From Atrichornis clamosus (lineage: Eukaryota; Chordata; Aves; Passeriformes; Menuridae), in contig WBMZ01010873.1 of the NCBI GenBank assembly GCA_013400975.1, forward strand, positions 5,677-69,676: a stretch of 64,000 bases of DNA, read 5' to 3'. Position numbers and translations under genes: made by a program. This document shows, in pieces, positions 11,816-27,256 of this stretch. The notes beneath the pieces were generated by a model. The model ran no database searches and had not been told where the DNA came from. It saw only the letters and a list, made by a program, of their open reading frames with translations. Position 1 is the first letter of the stretch; each line of letters begins with the position of its first letter.

Positions 11816-14800
11816 GAGCAGACAAATTGTGTGATTCCAGTTAGCACTGCAGTATGAGGTAGTGTCAAATAATGTGCACTGCCCGAGAAAACATACTGCA
11901 GTGAATCGGGTGCAAATCTGATCTACACTGTTATAAATCAAAGTCAAAGCAACTGCCAGGAAAAGATGCCTAATCTCACTGAGCATGCCAATAATGCAAC
12001 TGGCATCTTGATTAAAACTTTTAATAATATCTAGAACTTTTAAAAACATTCTCGACACTATGCTTTAAAAGGAGGTGCTTAAGAAATGGTGTTGAGTTTG
12101 TGTGTGTGATTATCACCTAGAGAACACATTCAGTGCTAAGCAAGCACGCATGTTCCACTGCAGCTTGATGCTTGCTATCCCAGGAATTGCCAGCTGCCCG
12201 TAACTGGCTGCACAATGTCATTCCTCATGAGCAGGAGGGGCATCTGGCCATACTTAAAGGCAGCAGTGTTCACCTCCTTGGTTGGGAAGTTTCATTAATG
12301 AAGCCTGAGAACCACAATACCACAACACACACTTTGTTGGAGAGCCGTACAGGATGAAATAAGAATGACTTCCAGTTGCCTGTGCATGAAGTTCAAGTCA
12401 GTAATAAAGAACGTGGAAAGTTGCATTTTTAAAGAACAGCCACTAAAAGACTAACAGAAACCCCTTGTTTACAAAAGGGCAAGGAGCTGGGATTCAGAGT
12501 GTCCCTCCACAGCTTACACCTTTCAATAAATTAGCATGTCCGGTTGCAAAGGATAGAGGTTCCTCCTACAGAGCAGTTACCCATTTTCCTGGCCACCAAG
12601 TGTAGCAACCTACTCGTGACAGGTAATATGCCCATACTGCAGAAGTATCTAATTTCTAAATAAACATGACATCAAAGAGTACCCATACTTTTCCCTGTAT
12701 TACAAGCCTTTACTAACTGTGTTGTCCTCAAGAAGGGTGCCAGCTCCCTTTCAGTTTTCTGCTTCTGAAAATTTTGTGGCCACAACTAGTTATCCTAGGA
12801 TTGCAAAACTATTATAAACCTTTCTTATCCATGTAGAAGTATCCCAGGACCAAAACTAACAACTGCCAGAAGTTCCAAGTTCATCCAAGGCAACTGGATC
12901 AACTTAAAAAACACAGAAAAAAACAAATAACTCTGATACTCAACCAGTGACAGTGAAATAAGGCAACTAACTCCCTTCAACTCTGTCCAATGAATCCTTG
13001 CCAGACATAGAAGCCTGTATGCAAGCACTGATCCAATCTGGACAGGTTTTGTTTATAAATTTTGGCAAAAACACTATAGCAAGAAAACAAAACATTCTTC
13101 CAACGCAGACTTCAGTGTTGATGTTGCAGTTACACGGCTCTCATCTTTTTCAGTTTCTCTCTTGGTTGTTATCTTTCTCCAGTCATATTTTCCCACCAAA
13201 TTCATTTTAGGCTAGTTCATATTGTTCACTGAGAACAATGGCTTGAGCTGGACTTCTGGGATAAGTAACAGTACAAACAAAACTTAAGAATTAGATGTGT
13301 AACTACGTAACTAATTTCCTTCCCCATCTATAGGAAAATAATTTATTCCATAGTGCTTTGAAATAACATAGAAAATCATATTGATTTCACCAGGCTTTGA
13401 ATTATATTTGTAAAGGTGATCAAACAAGTGCTTCATCTACCTACATCCGACAGCAATATTTCTTAGCTGCTCCCACCTTCTAGATAAATCACTTCTAGAG
13501 AAGAACTCCTTTGTCAGGAGTTTGTTATGGCAGCATTGTCTCCAAACCTGTTGTAGTGTACAATGATTCAGGGGTAGTGGGTACCCAATCTGAAAAAAGG
13601 TAGCAGAATAAGGGCATACATGTCTCAGTCTTACCTCTATGCATTTCCGAGTTTTTAATGATTTCTGAATTGCAATTTGTTGTATATATAAAGCACACAA
13701 AGTACCCTGGTCTTCACTATTGCAAAATAGGTTTGCACTAGGACCACTGTACAGACGGCATAAAAGCAGTGATTAGCTGACATTCATACTGAACCATATA
13801 GCCCTGAAATACAGTACTGACATTGCTAGTTACAGGACATGAGATTTGTACTGAATCTCTAAGACCTCAGGACTAAGGCTTGTCAGATTTGCTCTGTCTC
13901 AACTTTGCCTTTGAACTTTGTCTGCTCTGCCTGCAACTTGGTTTCACTTAATTTAGCTGTGACAGCAATTTCTGTAATTGCCATGTATGGCTAATTTGTT
14001 TTATGTTGTTTGCCTTTGTGTGGTACAAACATAGGCTTATACAGACAGCAGTAACAAGGAGTTTTTCTATGTAAAAATGCAGGCCTACAGCTGGACAAAC
14101 CTTGTTTTAGGGGTAACAAAGAGATATTTGACATCAGTGGGGGGCTATTTGCTTGTCAGCAAGGAATTCTTCAAAGTTAGGAAAAGCTACTTGAATGAAA
14201 GCATGATAGGCAGAAGAAAGGCTTTGAAAAAAAAATCTAGTAATTGGATAATTGGGACTGCTGGTACTGTGCACTGACTGCAACAGTGCTCAGAGTTAAT
14301 TACTTGTCATAGACTGATAGATAGGAAAGGATCCCCTTTCAAAGCATTTAGTATCCTTCCTACTATCTGCTTATAACAGGCCAAAATATAGAAGTTTGGT
14401 TTCATGCAAGTTTGTATTTGCTTGGGGTCTTAATCAGATACCAGCACCAGTAAGAGTTATTTTTTACTAGAACAAAAATTTCATTGCTTTAGACCTGGTT
14501 TCTAGGTCTAATTCTCTTCACAACAGAAAAAAGAATGTAATAAACATAAGAACTTCAGCTGAAGGATCTGGTTTCGAGTGTAGATGATATCATATGTGAA
14601 AAGTAAAGTAATTAAAAACAAAACTGATGAACACATTTTTAAACTGTAGTGGATACCTAACTCTAGTGGATACCTGGCTCAGTAACTGCTGATTAAGGGT
14701 GAGCTGAGATAAATACTCACCTAGATCAAGACCAAGTAATTGTGGCTAGACCTATCTCCAATTTTGTTTAGAACTTGACAGTAATGTGAGCATTAATATC

Positions 14801-17800
14801 TTTCCCCCTCCCTTTTCTTCCACTCCAAGGTTTTACAGGGAAAACGTAGGGGAGTGATTGAAAGGGTCTTAACATGTAAGAACAGTACACTGCTGACTGT
14901 CTTCTGCCACAAATGAGCTGGGTGGGGGATGTCTTCATCCTAAAGCAACTAAATTAAAATATTAAATAAAATTGAAAGTCCACAGTAGGATGGCTTGATT
15001 TTGGGTTTTTTTCAGGGAGAAGAACTGCGTCTGTTTTGGTTTATTTTATGTCCCTGCAGAAGAATTAGGCCAAATCTCCATAATTATGTAGTCCATCATT
15101 ACCCCATGCCTGGATAATACTCATCACCCTGTATAACTGAGACAGGGTGCTTTTCAGCTGTTTGAGGAGGCACGAGCAGGAAAGTCTGGTGGGTTGTACA
15201 GTGAACGCCCAACAGAAGAGTCAGGAGTTCAGGAATAACCGTGGTGCTGCAGGTCACAGTCACCTAAGCAAACTGGCTGGACTGCCCCTGCTTCCTCTGT
15301 TGCCCAAGGAGGTATGTACCCCTGAAGAACAATCCAGAGCACTGAATTGTGAATCTGCTTGGGTTTGCTCTCTGGAAGACCTGCTTTCCCTCCGTTGGTT
15401 TTAGAGGCACCAGTGGTGAGTTCCATGTCTAACACAGGAGTCCAGGTTGGTTGTGTGTGAATATCTACCCCAGAATTTCTGTGAGTTGCAGGCAGGCATG
15501 ACTGTCCAGCCCCCTGAACCTTGCCCAAAGGAAGTCACAAAGGGGATGTGCAGCCACAGAAGGGACTGTGGGTGGTGAGCGTGTTCTGTACTGAGCAGAA
15601 GAGGGAGAATTGAACCTTCCTCTTGGAGTGCTCAACATGTTACTACGTGCTCTTGATCTGTATAACACGGATATAACAGAACACCTACAAGCTCCACAAA
15701 TAGTCTCCAGGGCTAAACAGTCATGGGAGTTTCGCTGTTTGCTGCCACAAGATGAATGCCATGACCTCTATATCAGCAGTATGTGTATGGTTGTATCAGT
15801 TTGTACATGAAATGAGGGATCGATCAGTGGTTCTTAATACACGTCGGAAAGTTGCTTCTGCCCTGTCATAATCACATTCCACGTGTGGTTGTACAACCCC
15901 CTCTAGAGTCAGGCTGCACCTTCAGCACTGGAAAGCAATGTGGATGTTTCTCTCCGTAGTCAAGGCGGTCCTGAGATGCAACCATGTGTGGAATATCTGT
16001 GCCATGCTACCAAAATATGTGAAGGAAATTATGTATCTGAGAAAAGAGATTTGAACCATAATGTTTCCCTTTTATAATGAGTTAAAATTGTGCATTTAAT
16101 ATAACTGTATTTAAAGTACTACCGTGTGTGGCAAAAAAACCTTCATAATATGAGCAAATAGCAGCAAAAAGCCCTGAAACTGCCCTTAAAATTATTCTGT
16201 TTTGCAGGATGAAAATTAATATTAAATAATCCATATCCTGTTATTTTGCAAATTACTTTTTTCTTTTCCCAAAATGCCAGTTGAATGATCAGATTTGCTT
16301 CCCTTGTATAAACAATGATTTCTGTAATCTAATCACAAAACAAATAAACTCAGTCATATGCTCTTGTTTCAATTATCCAATTTTATTTCAATCATCCTGA
16401 TACTAAAAAAATCATCATCTCAATCGGAATCATGTGTAAGGTGCAGCGTTTTGCTGAGTCCACCCTTCCTTTAGAGAGGTGAACAGGAGCGGCAGGGAGG
16501 GCAGGGATAGGAGGCAGGAGTGACTTTGCCCAGAGGTTGGAGTGAAAGAACTGCCAATGAAAATTGTGTCATAAATCTGTCCTATCCACTGGGCAGCATT
16601 ATTCCTCACAGGAGCTCTAAAGTTTGCTGCTTGGCTGGCAGGGGGAACTTCATAGCCTAAACTGTAGTCTGGGATCTACAGCAAACTTTGGTGAGAAGTT
16701 TTGTTGATATATTCTTTCCTGGGAAAAAATGCTTGTGTTGGTAGCAGATTGACTTAAAATGTTTTCATTAAGATTTACATTGCAAACTTTGTCTCAGTCT
16801 TAATTGTTTCTGAGTGAATCAAGAATGGCAGGAATTCAGGATGAGTGCACTAAAGCTTTATTAGAGAAATCATTCTTCACAAATTATTAATTTGTTTTTA
16901 AAGCATCTGTGCTGTATTTCCTTAAAAGAGTTTTATATGGTTTTGCAAAATAAAGTGATAGGTGCTATTTTCAGATCCTTGTGTAAACTCTAAGGAAAAG
17001 GTTTTTGACATGTTTTTCTTTATTCTTTTTCTTTCTACAGTGTTGCAGTACTCCTAAAGTGCTTTGGGCTTGCTACTTCTTTCCCTAAGAATAATTTATT
17101 TCTAGTGGAACAGTTAAGAGAACAGGGGAAAACAGAATTGACTTTTAAAGAGGTCGGGTGCTGTTGCCAACAGAGACGAAGAATGACCACAAGATGGTAG
17201 CAGTCTGTCAGGGAAGGCCAGGAGATGGGTCTGAGCTTCTCTTCTTGATCCAGGGAAGCAAATGTGCCCTGTGTGCCTTGTACCTTACAGTGGAATATTT
17301 GCAGTGCACAAGCAGAGTTATTTTAGAACTATTTTTTTGAATTGTTTCACTTTGAGGTAATCTCGTGTAAGGTTAAGCAATGAAGAGTAACACCATAGCA
17401 TGTGTCCTGTTGGCCCCATAGACTGGCAGGACATGACTCAAAGAAGGATGCCAAGTGAAAATCTGTTTCAAAATTGCCAGCGTAGGCTGACATCTGGGAT
17501 TGTATGCTGCTGTGAGGCCTTGGCTGGCTCGTTAAGTCCGGCTTTTTGGGCTCTCCTAATGGCATCCAGAATGGCACAGCCACAGGTTGCAGTGTTGACC
17601 TGCTACATATTTGTTCTGCCCTCTCGGATCTGTTCAAAGTAATATAAGGGGTTAACTTCACGCTGCTTGGCTTTGTGAGAGATCAGGTGTCATCCACTCT
17701 CCCTAGGCTGACATAAAGTTCATGGTAATAGAAGAAGACACTAAAAACTTCATCATGTGCCCTGTCTGATTTGACAGAAATGCAGTCATATGCCCACACG

Positions 17801-20800
17801 TGATTAAGATTAAATTTGTTCTGCAGAGTGATCTGGCAATCTGCAAACCCCTACTAATGTGCGTGAAACCACAGTTTTGGGGGGAAAAAAATTACTTCTA
17901 CTGCTCTTGCTGTAAGATAAAAGAGAATGGGTAGCTTCTGACAGATTACTGGGGCAGAAAACTGCAGGGATCATTTTGGTCTGGGTTGCGATTACCAGAA
18001 AAGATACAGGAGATTGTTCTGTAAATCATTTCACTGTGAATTCTGGCAGATTTCATCCTTTTTTGATGCATGGAATTTATGGGAATGTGTGTGAGGAGCG
18101 GCAACACGGATCTATTTCTATCCTGTATCTGCTCTACATCATGCTTGAGTGAGGTTATTGCATGTCAGCAGGACTTAATATAAAGGCAATATTCAATGTA
18201 CAACATTATAAAGTTAATTTAACCCTGCAGTGAAGATGAGCCCTGCATTTCTATGTACAAATGCTAGTTGTGCTGCGAATAGCAGCAGTTTCATTTGGGC
18301 AGGGTGCTCAGATGTGAATGCTCAAACACTTTGCAGCACGCAGTTTAAATATTCTAAAACAAGAAAAATGGTGTCAGTACTAACTAGTATTAAATCAACT
18401 TTCAAGGCTCTCTTACTGAGAGCCAAAACCAACAATCTGAACTGCCTTTCCCTCCATGAAGTCCATCTTAAGTGCAAGTTTTTCTCCTCAGTGCTAATGA
18501 TTTAAACACCTATTCATTGCTCTGTAGGAGTCTGTCCCTGGAGGCAAAGGAGTCATCTAAATGTCACTTAATGTTGCAAAAATGAAGACTTGGTTTGTAT
18601 TAGGTCCCTCTCACCCCATGCAAACATGCACACAAGCTTTATATTTCTCTTGGTTTCTGTAGGACTATTCTTAGCAGTACAGTGAAATGTGCTTATGTTA
18701 AACATGCTACAGAGAAGGTTCAAAATAAATAATATCTCAAATGGACATGATTCCCTTCTTTGCTGTTTTCCTTGGCTACAATATTGTTTATGAAGTGATA
18801 AAATGCAGCACTGAAAGTAACAGTTTAGTTTGTTTCTCCCTAATGCATCTATTTATACATTTTCCAATTTCTGAATTAATTCCCATGTTTTCCTTTGATT
18901 GCACAATTCTCAAAGATGCATCCTCCATTTTACAGAAAGCAAACTGCTTAAGAGTATATATATTCCAGATACTTTTAGCTAAATAAAAATAATATGCAAC
19001 TGGCTTACTTAAGGGATTTGATAAACCTCTATTAATTTTTACAGGTGTTTGAGAAGCTCTGGGTCAAGCAAGCTCCTTTAAATCCAGTTATTTCTGCTTT
19101 GTTCTTTTCTGTTCTTTCCAGATATTTTATTCTCTCAGGCCATCTCACAGCGTCACATCCCTAGCAGCCAATACTGATTCTTGTGTTCATGCTTAGGTTT
19201 CTTTCTTTTTTTTTTTTTTTTCCAGCTCCAACTTTAATAAGCCTCCTGGGCTTTCTTTGAAGATTTCATTTGCAACTGCAAAGAAACCCTTGTGTATTCC
19301 AAGTCTTCTATGTGGATTAAAAATCTTTTAAAAGACTTTATTTTAAAGACTGAACATAGAGTTCTTGAAGATACATGGAGCTGGGTACTTGACACACACC
19401 CGAAATCCAGCCTGGTGTACAGGGAAAGTAAAAAATATTTAAAATATTTTTCTGCTTTCTTTAACAAGTGGCTCTGAGCCTGTTACAGGCTGAGTTACAA
19501 AGGAGGTCTGTAAATATGTTTCTTTCCCATTTTCCTCCAAATGTTCTGGTTCTTGTATATATACAAAAGTTTCCTCATATACTTAGGGAATATTTCTAAT
19601 ATTTTTCTTTGTAACTTCTATCGGTTTTAAAGTCTTGGCTGAAGTTCTTGAGGCATGTTGAAACAACCTGAGATCACCTGAAAGGAAATCTGAAATGTCA
19701 TGGTACAAACTTGGCCTTGCAAAGTCAGAAAGTTTGCAAACAACAATATATGTCTTGTTCTGAGGCAACCCTGTTTTAACATAAATGCTTCCCCAAACCA
19801 TGTTACTGTATTCCAGCACAACCCCTTGAAAGAAATGAGCAAAGCTGAGACACTTCTGGAAATGGCTGGGGAAAAAAGAGTCAGAAAAAATGGGTGGTGA
19901 CCATGCATGGCTTTTACTGCTCCTGCACATGATCTCCAGGGATAAGGAGTGTCTTTTTATTATATGGTTGTACAGTGCTTGGCACAGCAAAGATTTGAAC
20001 CCTGTTAAAGGTTTTTGGATGTTATGGGAATGCCAGTAAATATTGTGCTATTTAACCAATGGTTAATGTAGTGCTTTCAGAATTTGTTTTGTTCCCACAG
20101 GCTTTATTTTTATCCACATTCCCCAGCTATGTATTGGTGTGACTGTCACTGTCATTGTTTTGCCAGGATTGGTTGTCACTGCATTCTGGACTACTTTGTT
20201 TTTGGATTCTGAGTATGGCACTGACCTCTAATCACATGCAAATATCTCTGTCAGACCTTGGGGCTTGCCCCTTGTTCATGAAGAATTAATCAATGTAGCT
20301 GAGACTAGAGCACAACTCATCTCATGCTGAAGCAGATACCTGTGTTTGGTTACATGAATACATCCTTCAGCTCCAGTGGTTTTGTGGACCAGATCCCCCT
20401 TGGCAGTCATGCTATAGATACCTAAAGCCAGGAGAGATGAGTCCCATCCGTGGAGACCTGTACCGTGATGCCCGTGTAATTAAACACAGAAAGATGATGT
20501 GTAAAGGGCGCTTCACCCAATCCCAGCCAGAGGGCTGGGTGCTGCAGAGGCTGTGTCCCTGGCCCCGTGAAGGGGCTCCTCTAGATTTTTTTCTGTGGCT
20601 CTGTCATAACCATGCACACAGAGCTGGCCACATCTAGGGCAGAACATGAGCTCCAGATAATAATTTCTCTCTTTTTCCCTCTGCCACATCATCCTTCCCT
20701 GCCCTCCCCTTCCCTTTGGCTAATCCCTGCTGCTGTTCCCAGCACTTTGCTTGTGCATACCCTTGTCTTCTACCAGATGGCCAATTTTTTACTGGTTTCA

Positions 20801-23800
20801 CTGATTTTTCACTGGACATTTTTCCCTAGTGTTTTTCTAACTACAGGGGCAGCAGAAATAAGAGAAATTCCTTCCTCGGCTTTTAAAATAGCTTAGAACA
20901 TAGGTAAAGGGCCAGCCCCAGGGTTCACACACCTATTGTAGTGTTTCTGGTGTCTGCCAACAATGAACCCTGGGGAAGTACGTGGGGCAAGCCCACAGTG
21001 GTACTTCCAGCCTGCAGAGGTCTGACTCAAAGGCTTTCTAAATCAGAGACATTACCTTTGAATCTAAGTACATGCACTTTCACAAACAAGGTAGTGATGT
21101 GGCAGTGGGGCTGGGGTTGATGTGTAATCCCTTCTCCACCCTCCTCACTCTTGACTGGACGTTGCTCGCTGTGTGGCTGTTCTGTAAACTTGGGGTTTAC
21201 TTATTCAATTATTTTTCTGATGTTTTCAAATAATAATTAATTTTTCATTAGCTATAGAGTCCATAGGGATTGGCTATACTCAGAGAGGGGAGAAGTTAAT
21301 GAAAGCACTGCCATCTGGGGCGATTAGGGCTTGGTGGGAGACCAGTGGTAGCAGGGCTGGTGCATTTCAGTGTTAGCATAGAGTCTGAGTTTGTGACTTG
21401 CAGTAAATATTGCCTCTGATTTAATAGTCAGCCATCCAGGACACAGATGCCCTGGGATAACCAGGCTCTGACGGGTCTTGTGTCTTAGAAGGACCTCTGT
21501 AAGAAACAGTGTAGCCAGAAGTCTTCTTTAGCTCAGCGGTTACACCCCAAAGTTGTAGAATGCAGGATGAGTGTGAGCAAGGGTGGGACAGCAATGTTGT
21601 GAGGAACAGTGACCAACTTTGAAGAATGGTACAGAAATAGAGGGAGCAGTGAGAAGCTTATGGGGAAGATGCTTTAGGAAGTGAAAAGTTTTGTTTTACA
21701 AAAGGGAAGGTGAGCAGACAGTATATGCCTCCTGATGGCAAGCTCTGATCCTACAGCACTGCATCAATAAACAAGATTATTTAGAGATCAGCTATCCTGA
21801 TTGTGTACCCTGCTAAAGATCATGAACATCACTTTACATTTCCACAGCACAAGAGCATGGAAAATATTTTGTTATTTGCTCATTTACTTCTTTATGGAAA
21901 CATGTTGTCTAGAGGTGATGTGGTCTGTGTAAAATACTCAGCAACCCTTCAGTGGTTTCTGGGCTAGCACATGGGTGTCACATCTGTTTTTCAGAGCTCA
22001 GATGTACTGGAGCTAGCTCCAGTTAGAGCTGGAATACCTGCGCAGTGCTGTGCTGAGATAGCAGTCTGGACCTAGAGAACAGCACAGCAGTTTCACTGGT
22101 GACTCCTTTTCTCTGCAGGGAAAATGAGCTGACCAGGCTGCTGTGCGAAGGTGTCAGGCTGTTTCCCAGTGCAGAACTATTTTCGTGGGCATTAGCTCTG
22201 CAATCTCTGCACCAGGCTCCATTGCCTGTTTCTGCACCAAACAGAGCTGTGGCATAACAGGCAACATGAGAAATACTAACGCAGCAGAGGTTATTTTAGT
22301 CTCTCTGTTGCAACATAGCTGTACCCAGATTAGGACAATATGGAGTAGATCTGGGCATGCTTAATGAGTCAAGAAGATCTGGGGCTGACTGAGTAAATCA
22401 GCATAGCAGATCTATAATGCAAGAAACAAACAGTTCAATAATGTTCCTACTTTTAACAGAAAAGCAAAGCCTCTTGACTCACTGAAATGACAACAGCTCA
22501 AATAAAGGAGCACCGAAAAAGTGTTGAAACCACTGCACTAGCTTTAAGCTATCTGGCATGGCTGCTGCTGAGAAAATTGGTGCAGCAGCAAGAATTCTGC
22601 ATGGACTGCAAAATGCTGCTGAGAAGCTATATAAAATCACTATAGGTTCATGTTTCAGCTAGTTGAAACACTTATAGTCCAGAAAGTGGTATGTATGAAA
22701 CAACTTCCTGCCCTTTAGGTGGTTCATGGACTTTTCTAGACTGCCTCAAACCTTACAAGATTTCTTCTGTCTTTTCCCTAAACATTAAAAAAAAGTTTCT
22801 AATGGACTGCCCATGAAATCAAAGCATTGTTACAAGCATCTTGTTGTCTTGATTGTTTTGCCTGGATTATTTAGAAATAGTTCATGAAGTCCCTGCAGAC
22901 TACAGACCACAGACTGAAAATCATTTAATAATTCTCTTTCCTTGTGCCTTGCAGATTCCTGGGACACAGCATGCCTGCAGCAGGAAAATCAGGGTGATGC
23001 TTCACAATGCTTTAATAGGTTATTTGAGACAGAAGGTGTGGCCTTTAGGTTGAGACAGTGGGGTATGCATAGCAAAAAGAACCAGATAGACAACAAAAGA
23101 GCTAAGTGACATTTAAAGTATGATAATGAATTGTGTTCTTAATTTCTGTTTGCATTCGAAAATTTTCTTTGGGAGGGGAGGTGAGAGGTGAGTTTGTAGA
23201 TTAAAAAATACTGGGTAGAGTTCCTTTGCTGTAGCTAAGTTGGGTTTTTTAATGTTAAATTTGGATTAGGAACAGTCTGTGGCTGTTACTTTCTTCTTTG
23301 GTTATATATATAACTTTTGGCAAAGTCTCACAGTCTTGAAGATGTTTATTTTTATAGATTTTAGAAAACAAAATAAATGAAAACAAGCTATTTGTATCTC
23401 TGTGCTTGTATAATTCAAAGTCATGACTGTGACTTTCTCTGGTCAAAACCAAGACCCAACAGCTGTTTTTCTGCAGTTGTAGAGCGCTCGGATAATACAT
23501 GATAGTGCTAAATGTACAATATATTTCCCCCAAAGCTCCTTGTATTTGCTTCCCGTAAGAGAAAGTTCTTATTTATAGAAAAGCTGGCAAAAGATGAAAC
23601 TCATGTTGTTACACTGCTTTTTTTCCAAGTAAACCTGTTCCAGCATCTGGGGATGGGCTTGCTACTCATTTTCCTACTCTAGGAAATGCTTCCGTGTAGG
23701 GGGAATTTATCCTGAGATACAGAGACATCATTGTGGACCTTGAGTTTGGCATGGCCAGGAACTGAGTGCCCTGCACACATAATACACTCTGAATGTGTGC

Positions 23801-24725
23801 AGAGGGGAAGCCAGGCACAGGAACCCTTGGATGAACAGCAGGCAGAACCACTACAAGCATGTCAGGAGCCCCTAGAGAGCAGGACATGTTTGACAGACAC
23901 TGTCACCATCCCCCAAAGGGATCTTAAGGCAGTTGAATACAGGGCATGAGCAGTGAGAACTGGAGAGGGTGCCCCCTCCCACACCTGCAACCTCTAGCAC
24001 TGAAACAAAAGCAGTGCCAGGTCAGTCACAGTGTGTGCATACTACTACTGACTGCAAATCCAAGAGATGCCCTTGCTTCTGCAGCTGGACTTTGCTCTGA
24101 GGGAATAGGGATGTCCTGGCTACCCTCTTGTTAATTAAACCTTATTTGCTACAAATAAATTATCAAGTGTGGACCCTACCTGATGGGCACATTTGCCCCA
24201 TCTGAAAGCTAATCACCCAGTTTCTGTCCTAGGTGTGTTCTGCCAGCTTTTCTGAGTCAATAATTCCCCACCTTAACTTTGCCTTGAGTAACCCATGAAA
24301 TGTAATGTGCTCAGTTGAGATATTAGTGAGCATGAGGCAGTCTCTTCTGGTTTGCCATAGATGGCTAAAATATTAAACCAACAGCTACCTCATCTTCTCT
24401 AAAATGTTCCTTCTTGCTAATTGCTTCATGAAGGCTAAGAACTTTATGTCTCTTTTCACAGTAAAGCCCTCAGCCCCATTGTTTCAATGAGCCTAGCTGG
24501 TTTTACTGCTGGGACCAACTGCCAACACTCTGGAGAAGCCAGAGGTTGACACTTGGAATGGTGGTGCCTCAAAAACAAAATGTGGAAAGAGACTAATTGC
24601 TGGAAGAAAATACAGCTCCTTAAAACAGTGCACACAAGACCACTTGAGCTCCTCCCAAGGACTCTTAAAGTTGGTCTTGTGACCAGTTGCAGTAAATGTA
24701 TGGTGACTTATGGGAACAAGGTCAG

Positions 24726-24803
24726 TTTTCAGCAGGTGAGGTTCTGATCCTGTGTGTAGGGCATGGCTGTTTATTTTTTTAAACTTGAAAATACTGGTAG
24801 AAA
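24726..24803 (+). repeat. Dispersed repeat, copy A
   Basis: This stretch shares the block TTTTCAGCAG, GAGGTTCTGATCCTGTGTGT, AGGG, ATGGCTGT, then AAACTTGAAA, ACTGGTAGAA with a second copy at 27,257-27,339 in the same orientation. The two differ by a few substitutions and small gaps. I do not recognise the family. It may be a fragment of an old low-copy element or a small local duplication. Confidence 0.75.
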
Positions 24804-27256
24804 CTTGCAGGTAGCAGCAAGCAAAATGAGGTGAGAAAAAAAATTCTGAGGAAAAAAGTTCGCAGATGTATTTATTTATCTTTGAGGTATGGATGGTTTT
24901 TTGTGTGAACTCCTACAGTAAGGGTACCACACATAGTAAAGGTCTCTAGAGGTTCAGAACGTGTCCCTACTGTATCACAAAGGAAAAATTTACCAAGTGC
25001 TATTACACACAAAGACGTCAGCTCTGGCTCAGCATGTCCTTGAGTGCAAATCACTGGAAGCTACTAGACCTGTCAGTGACATGCTGTTACACATGTATCT
25101 TGTCCTTTGCATCTGTTGGTGGCTACAGCTGGAGATGAAGTACTGGATCTGAGGGATTTTGGGCTGATTTGGTAGAGACTTTTAATTCTTATGCTTTTCT
25201 GAACATTTCTCATTTAAATTAGACACACAGCAGGCAGCAATGAAGACCTATTTTGCCTGTCCCATAGCAATAGGCTAGAAATCTTGTGTCGGGCTCAGTG
25301 GCATTAGTTTAACATGCCAAGCTCCATTCTTTCAAGTACTTTTATATGGGTATACAGGTTATCATATTTAAACAAAGCTCTTGCTCATGGGTTCCCACCT
25401 ATGCACCAATGGGTAAACACAGGTATCAGATTGTCAAATACAGCTGGTATCATTCTAATGACATCCTGTACAGTTCTGACTTGAAAGCTTCTCCGCTAGT
25501 CCTCCATAAGAGCTCTGAAATGCCTGAGCCACGGATGTTACCCTCAGCATATCTATCCACCATCCTGTCACACACTCTTGATTTGAGTGGGGCACAGATC
25601 ATGTGGAAAGTTGTTTCTGAGTTTTATTATTGCCTCTGTGAGAAATTAGCAATGTGGTTCTTATCTGAATTTGTCAAACCAGTTACCAGATATGATTTTT
25701 CTTTTGCTGCTTATAAGAAAGACTCATCTCCTATCAGAAATGTGTTCCCATGAAGACATTTCTGGGTCTGATCAAATGGCCTTTTGGCCATTTCTTTAGT
25801 AAACCAAACAGGATTAAGGACCTCTGATGAAAAGTAATGAAGCTGTTTCGGATTACTGAGTACTGCTCAGCATCTGAGCTGCAGCAATGAGTTGTGCTTG
25901 TGCTCTGAGCTTGCTGCAAGCGGAGAGGATATGTGCAAGCGTAAGCCACTGTGAACTGTATTTTATTTGACAATTGGAGCAGCCAAGGAGGTCACCTTCT
26001 CCAACCCAGTCAGTGAGCAGTAACTTTTAAAGCAACCCCGTTGCTTTGGATTTGTGTCTGAGCTTTGGACTGATTTACGTCCTCTGTGCACATTCAGTGT
26101 CTTGTCACAAAACTCGAGGGACTGAAGGAGCCATGAGATAGATTTCTTTTATTTTTAAGACATTTAAGTAATGTCAAAGTGAAGACACATAAAGAGCAGA
26201 GAATGGGTTTTGCACTGTTGTGTAACTCCTGACCACAATTACCGTTTGAAAGCAAGCCAGAGCATTTGTACTATTGGGAACACTTGTGACTTTTATTTGG
26301 GGCTCTGAGAGAAATTCCAGGTGGTCCCCACAGCATGACTTTCCTCAGACCTTCAGAAGAGGTGATTTAAAATTTGCACTGTAACTACATTATTAAAACT
26401 AACCACAACTTCCTCCTGTTTGCAACTTAGTTCATATTAAATGTATCTTTATCATTTTTGTCTGAAGGAACATGCGAATCTTGTTTATAATTGGCTCATT
26501 TAGATAGATCAAAGGGAGTAAACACCCAAAGGCTCCAAAGTTCTCATGTTGGATTACTGTACCAGCACTGGGCCAGGGTAGTGAGGGTAAGAAAATATTC
26601 CTTCCTGAAGAGTTTATCAAGAGCATCCTGGGATCAGGGTAGCTAATCATTCAGGTTAAACACTGCTTGAAGTTCTGAAATTCTTGTGAAGGCAGATTTT
26701 ATATACATGGAAAAGCTATGTGTTAAGAGAATATAAAACCATAATGCTTTTTCAGTCAGGTAGTTCACTGGTTTGCAGCAGGTTGGGGTTTTTTTTGGAG
26801 CCTGACCTGATCCAAAGCTTATGGAAGTCAGTTCAAAAACTCCAAAGAGAATCCTGGCTTTAATTCAAGGAATTAAGTTGTATGCCTTAATGCCACAGGA
26901 CATTATTGCACTAAAGAGTTTATTAAGATTAAAAATGGGATTAGGCATTACTGTGAATGAATGCAAAAACTTTACATGGCTGGAATAAAGCTTCAAAGCT
27001 TTATCCACCTTTCAGGGAAACGGTTCCAGACTGAAGCAAAGAAAAAAAATTACATATCATAGCATTACACACAATGAAGTGTATGTTGTGCCTTCCAAAG
27101 TAAGAAATCTGGCACTAACGGTAGGGTGTGGAACTAAAAATCTTACTGTATTTTCCAAAAGAAGCAGTTCTCCCTAAAGAGTGAAATGAAAATGTTTCAT
27201 GTACTTCCATGCTCTTCGTTTTAAGCTTTAGATTCTTGCTGGTTTTTTCATGTTTA

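Noticed and set aside
12172..12357. 61-codon plus-strand frame near the AGBL3-like relic
   Set aside because: Checked as a possible transposase or further carboxypeptidase segment; no motif of either was found.
19960..20040. Possible MIR-type SINE tail (TACAGTGCTTGGCACAG)
   Set aside because: Only a short phrase matches; too little to support a call without a repeat search.
21528..21562. tRNA-like TAGCTCAGCGGTTACACC
   Set aside because: It resembles a D-arm, but no matching anticodon stem, T-loop (GGTTCGA) or acceptor stem follows.
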